From the NCBI RefSeq assembly GCF_014650455.1, contig NZ_BMUZ01000002.1:216125-280124 (forward strand): a DNA stretch of 64,000 bases. Reading direction: 5' to 3'. Under the pieces are notes generated by a model, which worked only from the letters and a program-made list of their open reading frames with translations, did not search any database and was not told the origin of the DNA. Shown here one piece after another: positions 56,358 through 64,000 of this stretch (the stretch's first letter is position 1; each line of letters begins with the position of its first letter). A program made the translations under genes and the position numbers. This stretch comes from Streptomyces xanthochromogenes (GTDB lineage: Bacteria > Actinomycetota > Actinomycetes > Streptomycetales > Streptomycetaceae).

Positions 56358-59351
56358 ATGACGGTGCCGGGGCGCAGGAGCAGTACTTTCACGCGGCTGC
56401 TGCGGCATGGCTTCACCGACCCCTCGGCCGCCGAGCGGCTCCTGGAGAGTCCCGAGCTCGTCTCCGTACGGTCCGACCCGGTGCTTCTGGACGCGCTCGG
56501 CGCCACCGCCGACCCCGACCTCGCCCTGCTCGGCCTTGTCCGCATCGTGGAGGCGCAGGAGGACGACGAACGCCGCGCCCTCCTGGACACCCTGGTCAGC
56601 GCCAAGCCGCTGCGCGACCGGCTGCTCGGGGTGCTCGGCGCCTCCGAGGCGCTCGGCGACCACCTCGCCCGCCACCCGCACGACTGGCACGCCCTGGTCA
56701 CCTACGAGGCGGCCGACCTGCACCCCGGGGTCGCCGAGTTCGAGCGGGGCCTGGCCGGGGCCACCGACCCCGTGTCCCTGCGGGTCGCCTACCGACGCTG
56801 CCTGCTTGCCATAGCGGCCCGTGACGTGTGCGGCACGACCGATGTGGCCGAGACCGCCGCGGAACTCGCCGACCTCGCGACCGCGACCCTGCGCGCCGCC
56901 CTCGCCATCGCGAGCACCGAGGCCCCGGCCGACGCCGCACAGTGCCGGCTCGCGGTGATCGCGATGGGCAAGTGCGGTGGCCACGAACTCAACTACGTCT
57001 CCGACGTCGACGTGATCTTCGTGGCCGAGCCCGCCGACGGCTTCGACGAGGGCAAGGCCATGCAGGCCGCGGGCCGGCTCGCCGCCCACCTCATGCGGAT
57101 CTGCTCGGAGACCACCGTCGAGGGCGTGATCTGGCCCGTCGACGCCAACCTGCGCCCCGAGGGCCGCAACGGCCCGCTCGTCCGCACCCTCTCCAGCCAC
57201 CTCGCCTACTACCAGCGCTGGGCCAAGACCTGGGAGTTCCAGGCGCTGCTCAAGGCGCGCCCGGTGGCGGGCGACCCCCGGCTCGGGCGGGACTACGTCG
57301 AGGCCGTCTCACCCCTGGTGTGGCAGGCCGCCGAGCGGGACAACTTCGTCGCCGACGTGCAGAAGATGCGGCGCAGGGTCGTCGACAACATCCCCGCCGC
57401 CCAGGTCGAGCGTGAGCTGAAGCTCGGCCCCGGCGGGCTGCGCGACGTCGAATTCGCCGTCCAGCTCCTGCAGTTGGTGCACGGGCGCAGCGACGCCACC
57501 CTGCACAGCGGCTCCACCCTGGACGCGCTCGCCGCGCTCGCCGCCGGAGGCTATGTGGGCCGGGCGGACGCGGCCCAGATGGACGAGGCGTACCGGTTCC
57601 TGCGGGCCATGGAACACCGCATCCAGCTCTACCGGCTGCGCCGCACCCACCTCGTGCCGGAGGACGAGGCCGACCTGCGCAGGCTCGGCCGCTCGCTCGG
57701 GCTGCGCACCGAGCCCGTCGTCAGCCTCAACAAGGAGTGGAAGCGGCACGCATCCGTCGTGCGCAGACTGCACGAGAAGCTGTTCTACCGGCCGCTCCTG
57801 GACGCGGTCGCCCAGCTCGCGCCCGGCGAGACCCGGCTCAGCGCCCGCGCGGCCGCCCACCGCCTGGAAGCGCTCGGCTACGCCGACCCGGCGGCCGCCC
57901 TGCGCCACCTGGAGGCGCTGTCCTCCGGCGTGAGCCGCAAGGCCGCCATCCAGCGCACCCTGCTGCCCGTCCTGCTCGGCTGGTTCGCGGACTCCGCCGA
58001 CCCGGACGCGGGCCTGCTCGGCTTCCGCAAGGTCTCCGACGCGCTCGGCAAGACCCCCTGGTACCTGCGGCTGCTGCGCGACGAGGGCGCCGCCGCCGAG
58101 AACCTGGCCCGGGTCCTCTCGGCCGGCCGGCTCGCCCCCGACCTGCTGCTCCGCGCCCCCGAGGCGGTCGCCATCCTGGGCGACCCGGACGGGCTCGTGC
58201 CGCGCGGCCAGGACCACCTGGAGCAGGAGGTGCTCGCCGCGGTCGGCCGTGCCGAGACCGCCGAGGGCGCGGTCGCGGCGGCCCGCGGGGTGCGCAGGCG
58301 CGAACTGTTCCGGACCACCGCGGGCGACCTCATCGGCTCCTACGGCACCGAGGACAGTCCCGCCGAGGAGGACCCGGGCGCGCTCGTCGACCGGGTCGGC
58401 AACGCGGTCACCGACCTGAACGCGGCCACCATCGCGGGTGCCCTGCGCGCCGCCGTACGGGCCGAGTGGGGCGAGACCCTGCCGACCCGCTTCACGGTCA
58501 TCGGCATGGGCCGCTTCGGCGGCCACGAGCTGGGCTACGGCTCGGACGCGGACGTCCTGTTCGTGCACGAGCCCCGCGAGGGCGTGGACGAACAGGAAGC
58601 CGCGCGGGCCGCCAACCGCGTCGTCGCCGAGATGCGCCGACTGCTCCAACTCCCCACCGCGGACCCGCCGTTGCTCATCGACGCGGATCTGCGGCCGGAG
58701 GGCAAGTCGGGTCCGATGGTGCGCACCCTGAAGTCCTACGGGGCGTACTACCGGCGCTGGTCCCTCGTCTGGGAGAGCCAGGCGCTGCTGCGCGCCGAGG
58801 TGATGGCGGGCGACGCGGATCTCGGGGCCCGTTTCATCGAGCTCATCGATCCGCTGCGGTATCCGGTGGAGGGCCTGGGCGACGACGCGGTCCGCGAGAT
58901 CCGCCGCCTCAAGGCCCGGATGGAGTCCGAGCGGATGCCGCGCGGCGCCGACCCCACGCTGCACACCAAGCTGGGCCGGGGCGGGCTCTCCGACGTCGAG
59001 TGGACGGTCCAGCTGCTGCAGATGCGGCACGGCTGGGAGCTGCCCGGCCTGCGCACCACGCGGACCCGCCAGGCGCTGGCCGCCGCGCACGCGGCCGGGC
59101 TCGTGGGCACGGAGGAGGCCTCGATACTCGACGAGGCGTGGGTGCTGGCGACGCGGGTGCGCAACGGGGTCATGCTGGTCCGGGGCCGGGCCGGGGACAC
59201 GTTCCCGTCCGACGGGCGGGAGCTCGCGGCGGTGGGACGTTACCTGGGGTACGAGCCGGGACACGTCGGGGACATGCTGGAGGACTACCGGCGCCTCACG
59301 CGCAGGGCGCGGGGGATCGTGGAGGAGCTGTTCTACGGGGCACACCTCTAG
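56358..59351 (+). CDS. glnE: Bifunctional glutamine-synthetase adenylyltransferase/deadenylylase
   Basis: A 997-residue enzyme that reversibly adenylylates glutamine synthetase in response to nitrogen. Two nucleotidyltransferase-like halves are clear: the adenylyl-removase half with GKCGGHELNYVSDVDVIFV (about 205-222) and the transferase half with GRFGGHELGYGSDADVLFV (about 716-734), each with the DxD metal motif. Conserved RxxELKLGPGGLRDVEF-like (GPGGLRDVEF, about 355) and LGRGGLSDVEW in the second half support this. Length is close to E. coli GlnE (946). GGGAGG lies about 8 nt before ATG 56358; a GlnA target is not in the window except GlnA2. Confidence 0.95.
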   Translation: MTVPGRRSSTFTRLLRHGFTDPSAAERLLESPELVSVRSDPVLLDALGATADPDLALLGLVRIVEAQEDDERRALLDTLVSAKPLRDRLLGVLGASEALGDHLARHPHDWHALVTYEAADLHPGVAEFERGLAGATDPVSLRVAYRRCLLAIAARDVCGTTDVAETAAELADLATATLRAALAIASTEAPADAAQCRLAVIAMGKCGGHELNYVSDVDVIFVAEPADGFDEGKAMQAAGRLAAHLMRICSETTVEGVIWPVDANLRPEGRNGPLVRTLSSHLAYYQRWAKTWEFQALLKARPVAGDPRLGRDYVEAVSPLVWQAAERDNFVADVQKMRRRVVDNIPAAQVERELKLGPGGLRDVEFAVQLLQLVHGRSDATLHSGSTLDALAALAAGGYVGRADAAQMDEAYRFLRAMEHRIQLYRLRRTHLVPEDEADLRRLGRSLGLRTEPVVSLNKEWKRHASVVRRLHEKLFYRPLLDAVAQLAPGETRLSARAAAHRLEALGYADPAAALRHLEALSSGVSRKAAIQRTLLPVLLGWFADSADPDAGLLGFRKVSDALGKTPWYLRLLRDEGAAAENLARVLSAGRLAPDLLLRAPEAVAILGDPDGLVPRGQDHLEQEVLAAVGRAETAEGAVAAARGVRRRELFRTTAGDLIGSYGTEDSPAEEDPGALVDRVGNAVTDLNAATIAGALRAAVRAEWGETLPTRFTVIGMGRFGGHELGYGSDADVLFVHEPREGVDEQEAARAANRVVAEMRRLLQLPTADPPLLIDADLRPEGKSGPMVRTLKSYGAYYRRWSLVWESQALLRAEVMAGDADLGARFIELIDPLRYPVEGLGDDAVREIRRLKARMESERMPRGADPTLHTKLGRGGLSDVEWTVQLLQMRHGWELPGLRTTRTRQALAAAHAAGLVGTEEASILDEAWVLATRVRNGVMLVRGRAGDTFPSDGRELAAVGRYLGYEPGHVGDMLEDYRRLTRRARGIVEELFYGAHL

Positions 59352-59384
59352 CCGTGCGGCGCGGGCGGGGGTTTGCGGGGTTTC

Positions 59385-59705
59385 TCTCCGACCCCGGGCC
59401 CCCTCCTGGGGGCTCTGCCCCCAGACCCCCGTCGCGCCTCAAGGGCGCTCGTCCTCAAACGCCGGACGGGCTGTGGACGACCCGGTGTTCGCGGCCTCGG
59501 GCGTGCTCGTCCTCAAGCGCCGGACGGGCTGTGGGTGACCCGGTGTGCGCGGCCTCGGGCGTGGTTGTCCTCAAGCGCCGGACGGGCTGTGGACGACCCG
59601 GTGTTCGCGGCCTCGGGCGTGGTTGTCCTCAAGCGCCGGACGGGCTGTGGGCTACCCGGTGTTCGCGGGCTCAGGCGCGCTCGTCCTCAGACGCCGGGCG
59701 GGCTG
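59385..59705. repeat. Tandem array of five 58-bp units
   Basis: After an upstream hairpin (TGGGGGCTCTGCCCCCA at 59408-59424) the core (T)CGTCCTCAA(A/G)CGCC plus GGACGGGCTG occurs at 59449, 59507, 59565, 59623 and 59681, a constant 58-bp period. Between cores lies a spacer of the type TGGACGACCCGGTGTTCGCGG. The unit is related to single copies at 8.30 and 19.85 kb. The last core overlaps the PAP2 stop codon. Confidence 0.9.
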
Positions 59706-60583
59706 GATTTCGCTGAGCGGCGCTTCGGAGGGGAGGCGGGGACCAGCTTCGGGAGCTGGTGGGGGAAGCTGCCGTACCAGGCGCGGGAGGCCAGGAGGCC
59801 GAAGGTCAGGCAGAGCAGGCCGCCCACCGCGTCCAGCCAGAAGTGGTTCGCCGTGGAGACGATCACGATCAGCGTGGCCGTGGGGTAGAGCAGGCCCAGG
59901 ATCTTCGCCCAGGGCGCGGAGGCGAGCGCGAAGATCGTCAGGCCGCACCAGGTCGACCACCCGATGTGCATGGACGGCATCGCCGCGTACTGGTTCGACA
60001 TGTTCTTCAGGTCGCCCGACGCCATCGAGCCCCAAGTGTGGTGCACCAGGACCGTGTCGACGAAGTGCCCGCCGTTCATCAGGCGGGGCGGGGCGAGCGG
60101 GAAGAAGTAGTAGCCGACCAGGGCCACGCCGGTGGTCGCGAAGAGCACGAGGCGTGACGCCGCGTAGCGGCCCGGGTGGTAGCGGAACAGCCACACCAGG
60201 ACACCGATGGTGACGATGAAGTGCAGTGTCGCGTAGTAGTAGTTCATGCCGACGATGAGCCATGTCACCGAATTCACGGCGTGGTTGACCGACTGCTCCA
60301 CCGCGATGCCGAGGTGGTGCTCGACGCTCCAGATCCAGTCCGCGTTCTTGAGCGCCTTGGCCTTCTGCTCGGGCACCGCGTTGCGAATCAGTGAGTACAC
60401 CCAGTAACTCACCGCGATCAGAAGCACTTCGAACCAGATGCGCGGGCGGCGCGGCAGGCGCACGCTCCGCAGCCGGGCGGAAAATCCGCTGCGGCCCGGT
60501 TCGTCGTTCGAGGGTGTGGCCGACGGCTCATGTGGTGGAGCGGCCGTCCGGCCTTCCAGAGTCTTCACGGTCATTTCACCCAT
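59687..60583 (-). CDS. PAP2-family phosphatase (membrane)
   Basis: A 298-residue membrane phosphatase of the inositol-phosphorylceramide-synthase-like PAP2 branch. About six helices; the active-site motifs are KNMSNQYAAMPSMHIGW (PSMH, the second PAP2 motif) and STANHFWLDAVGG (third, HxxxD). A cytosolic N-terminal arm (TLEGRTAAPPHEPSATPSN) precedes the first helix. It may hydrolyse phosphatidate, undecaprenyl pyrophosphate or phosphoinositides. ATG 60583 was chosen; GGGTGAA fits ATG 60574. The last residues SSPPGV and the stop are encoded by the final unit of the 58-bp repeat array. Confidence 0.87.
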   Translation of the reverse strand: MGEMTVKTLEGRTAAPPHEPSATPSNDEPGRSGFSARLRSVRLPRRPRIWFEVLLIAVSYWVYSLIRNAVPEQKAKALKNADWIWSVEHHLGIAVEQSVNHAVNSVTWLIVGMNYYYATLHFIVTIGVLVWLFRYHPGRYAASRLVLFATTGVALVGYYFFPLAPPRLMNGGHFVDTVLVHHTWGSMASGDLKNMSNQYAAMPSMHIGWSTWCGLTIFALASAPWAKILGLLYPTATLIVIVSTANHFWLDAVGGLLCLTFGLLASRAWYGSFPHQLPKLVPASPPKRRSAKSSPPGV

Positions 60584-60685
60584 AGGAAGAGAGTCTGCCA
60601 GATGCACATACCCCCCGCCGATCATCCTCCGGTCGGGTTCGCTGCGCACCTGCTACTCCCAAAGGACGAGGTTTCCCGGCGTACG

Positions 60686-61714
60686 TCAGGGTCGGCTTCG
60701 GGGTCTCGCGCCCGAGGTGGAGCCGCGTACGACCAGTTCCGGCATGAAGACGAACTCGCTGTGCGGCGCGGGGGTGCCCCCGACCTCTTCGAGCAGGGCG
60801 CGGACCGCGGCCTGCCCCATCGCCGTCACCGGCTTGCGGATGGTGGTCAGCGGCGGGTCGGTGAACGCTATCAGCGGAGAGTCGTCGAACCCCACCACAG
60901 AGACATCACGGGGCACATCGAGACCCGCCTGGCGGGCAGCCCTGATCGCGCCGAGCGCCATCATGTCGCTGGCGCACACGACCGCGGTGCAGCCTTGCGC
61001 GATGAGCGCGGAGGCCGCTGCCTGGCCGCCTTCGAGCGTGTACAGGGAGTGCTGGATCAGTGACTCCGCCTCGGCGGTCGTCAGGCCGAGCCGGTCCTGC
61101 ATCCCGGCCGTGAAGCCCTCGATCTTGCGCAGCACCGGCACGAAGCGCTTCGGGCCGACCGCGAGGCCGATCCTGGTGTGGCCGAGCGCCGCGAGGTGGG
61201 TGACCGCGAGCCGCATCGCCGCCCGGTCGTCGGGCGAGATGAAGGGCGCCTGCACCTTCGGCGAGAAGCCGTCCACCAGGACGTACGGGACGCCTTGGGC
61301 GCGCAGCTGCTCGTAGCGCTCCATGTCGGCGGTGGTGTCCGCGTGCAGCCCCGAGACGAAGATGATCCCGGAGACGCCGCGGTCCACCAGCATCTCGGTG
61401 AGCTCGTCCTCGGTGGAGCCGCCCGGGGTCTGTGTCGCGAGCACCGGGGTGTACCCCTGCCGGGTCAGCGACTGGCCGATGACCTGGGCGAGGGCGGGGA
61501 AGATCGGGTTCTCCAGCTCCGGCGTTATCAGGCCGACGAGCCCCGCGCTGCGCCGGCGCAGTCGTACGGGCCGCTCGTAGCCCAGCACGTCGAGTGCGGC
61601 CAGGACGGATTCGCGGGTGCCCGCGGCCACACCGGGCTTGCCGTTGAGCACGCGGCTGACTGTGGCTTCGCTGACCCCCGCCTGGGCTGCGATGTCGGCG
61701 AGCCGTGCGGTCAC
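60686..61714 (-). CDS. malR: LacI-family maltose regulator
   Basis: A 342-residue LacI-type repressor. The helix-turn-helix is RLADIAAQAGVSEATVSRVLNGKPGV (landmarks AGVSEATVSRVLNG, about 11-24), followed by the hinge VLGYERPVRLRRRSAGLVGLI. The periplasmic-binding-like domain has IFPALAQVIGQSLT, GVSGIIFVSG and VVCASDMMALGAIRAA, and the C terminus matches MalR. It represses maltose genes in S. coelicolor and responds to maltose-derived sugars. I start at GTG 61714 since TACAGT lies 8 nt upstream; GTG 61738 would add eight residues. It lies downstream of and on the same strand as aglA. Confidence 0.92.
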   Translation of the reverse strand: MTARLADIAAQAGVSEATVSRVLNGKPGVAAGTRESVLAALDVLGYERPVRLRRRSAGLVGLITPELENPIFPALAQVIGQSLTRQGYTPVLATQTPGGSTEDELTEMLVDRGVSGIIFVSGLHADTTADMERYEQLRAQGVPYVLVDGFSPKVQAPFISPDDRAAMRLAVTHLAALGHTRIGLAVGPKRFVPVLRKIEGFTAGMQDRLGLTTAEAESLIQHSLYTLEGGQAAASALIAQGCTAVVCASDMMALGAIRAARQAGLDVPRDVSVVGFDDSPLIAFTDPPLTTIRKPVTAMGQAAVRALLEEVGGTPAPHSEFVFMPELVVRGSTSGARPRSRP

Positions 61715-61722
61715 GGGATTGG

Positions 61723-61728
61723 ACTGTA
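61723..61728 (-). promoter_or_regulatory. -10 element for leaderless malR
   Basis: TACAGT on the minus strand is followed by 8 nt and GTG 61714, without a ribosome binding site. It suggests malR has its own promoter besides readthrough from aglA. Confidence 0.5.
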
Positions 61729-61739
61729 CCGGTCGCACG

Positions 61740-63344
<1,605 letters not shown>

Positions 63345-63407
63345 GGGGTGCCCTCTCGAGAATCCTGCACTCACGGGATCAACGCCGATGGGCCTCGAAA
63401 GTAACAG

Positions 63408-63436
63408 CCTTGCAAGGACTTGCGGAACCCTTGCAG
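63408..63436. promoter_or_regulatory. CTTGC repeats upstream of aglA, candidate MalR site
   Basis: CCTTGCAAGG (63408-63417) is palindromic, followed by CTTGCGG (63419) and CTTGCAG (63430), giving three CTTGC half-sites at 10-11 bp spacing, 64-92 bp upstream of ATG 63344. LacI-family proteins bind TTGC..GCAA-type sites. Confidence 0.65.
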
Positions 63437-63529
63437 CCCCTGTGCGGATGCAGATGGACCGGCAATACCGGCTTTGACAAGGCGCACAACGGCAACCGTG
63501 CGGACACGCTGATGTAACGATCGACCGCT

Positions 63530-63550
63530 CTTGCAGAAATTCTTCGCAAG
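63530..63550 (+). promoter_or_regulatory. CTTGC/GCAAG inverted repeat upstream of malE, candidate MalR site
   Basis: CTTGC at 63530-63534 and GCAAG at 63546-63550 are inverted around 11 nt, 82 bp upstream of the malE start. Matches the half-site of the aglA-side cluster. Confidence 0.65.
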
Positions 63551-63631
63551 GTCTTTCGGTCGCCTTTCATCCTTGTTACGTTCCTGGCGATCCGGCGCCG
63601 TGATGGAGCGGCACCCAGTGAAGGAGTTCTC

Positions 63632-64000
63632 ATGCGACGTGGCATAGCGGCCACCGCGATCGCGGCGACCCTCGCGCTCGCGGCGACGGCCTGCGGTGGC
63701 AGCGACGGCGATGGCGGCAAGGCGGACGGCCCCGTCACCATCACCTGGTGGGACACCTCGAACGCCACGAACGAGGCACCCACGTACCAGGCGCTGGTCA
63801 CGGAGTTCGAGAAGGCGAACCCGACGATCAAGGTGAAGTACGTCAACGTGCCCTTCGACCAGGCGCAGAACAAGTTCGACACCGCCGCCGGCGCCAAGGG
63901 CGCCCCGGACGTGCTGCGCGCCGAGGTCGGCTGGACGCCCGCGTTCGCCAAGAAGGGCTACTTCCTTCCGCTCGACGGCACCGAGGCCCTCGCCGACCAG
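63632..64000 (+). CDS. malE: Maltose-binding lipoprotein (partial, cut by window end)
   Basis: The first 123 codons of an ABC solute-binding protein. AAGGAG precedes ATG 63632. The signal peptide ends in LAATACGGSD, a lipobox, so the protein is lipid-anchored outside the membrane. WWDTSNATNEAP, ALVTEFEKANPTIKVKYVNVPF and GAPDVLRAEVGWTPAFAKKGYF match MalE of Streptomyces closely from memory and the family's first lobe. The rest of the gene and any malFG lie beyond 64000. Upstream CTTGC motifs suggest MalR control. Confidence 0.9.
   Translation, partial: MRRGIAATAIAATLALAATACGGSDGDGGKADGPVTITWWDTSNATNEAPTYQALVTEFEKANPTIKVKYVNVPFDQAQNKFDTAAGAKGAPDVLRAEVGWTPAFAKKGYFLPLDGTEALADQ

Noticed and set aside
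59449..59705. CRISPR array
   Set aside because: The 58-bp units are similar along their whole length, with no short conserved repeat and unique spacers, and no cas genes are present. The same holds for the 105-bp array at 40.3 kb.

Overview
High-GC actinobacterial chromosome, almost certainly Streptomyces. The evidence is the very high G+C, many GTG starts, promoters of the TANNNT-N7-start type, HtaA/sortase-E type surface proteins, and a gene set (malR/malE, glnE, nadE, glnA2, panB, an AfsR/SARP-type regulator, npdG, map) that I recall lying together in the S. coelicolor core chromosome. No rRNA, tRNA, transposase, integrase or CRISPR array was seen. No database search was possible, so product names rest on motifs, length and context.

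Layout. Positions 1-8.1 kb hold ordinary core and accessory genes: a small membrane protein, a MazG-like protein, an NTF2-like protein, a PhzF-family protein, an SDR, a Bcr/CflA efflux pump, an Rsm22-like methyltransferase, a dimethylargininase and a prim-pol protein. Positions 8.4-20.8 kb form an iron/heme acquisition island: EfeU, EfeB, EfeO, an HmuTUV-type heme ABC importer, two surface HtaA proteins and a heme oxygenase, with three IdeR/DmdR1-type iron boxes (12.70, 15.85 and 20.78 kb). Positions 20.9-26.2 kb carry map, a small SPOR-like protein ending in a 15-bp repeat, an EntS-like MFS protein, npdG and an M50 protease.

Positions 26.3-35.1 kb are a regulator/efflux zone: a 1099-residue SARP/BTAD/NB-ARC/TPR regulator converging on a DrrAB-type ABC exporter whose start is preceded by four heptamers at exact 11-bp spacing (a SARP-box architecture), then panB, and a DHA2 efflux pump with its TetR regulator and a perfect 19-bp palindrome. 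Positions 35.3-46.6 kb hold a VanJ-like phosphatase-fold protein, nadE, a permease remnant, a DUF998 protein coupled to an alpha/beta hydrolase, a tandem-repeat array, a sedolisin, a three-gene DUF305/DUF3105 operon and an APC permease. Positions 46.9-59.4 kb hold glnA2 and glnE flanking a phosphoesterase/MFS/propeller operon, an acyltransferase and a PIG-L deacetylase. The right end holds a five-unit 58-bp repeat array, a PAP2 phosphatase, and the maltose locus malR-aglA/malE, with malE cut by the window edge.

How the parts connect. Iron boxes tie heme capture at the wall (HtaA), import (HmuTUV), heme opening (heme oxygenase) and ferrous/ferric uptake (EfeUOB) into one response. The SARP gene and the drrA upstream repeats suggest local control of an exporter. 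Several genes appear to be translated from leaderless mRNAs. Dispersed Streptomyces intergenic repeats cluster at 8.15-8.32, 19.75-20.02, 40.23-40.54 and 59.39-59.71 kb and in two places seem to have supplied the C-terminal codons of neighbouring genes.
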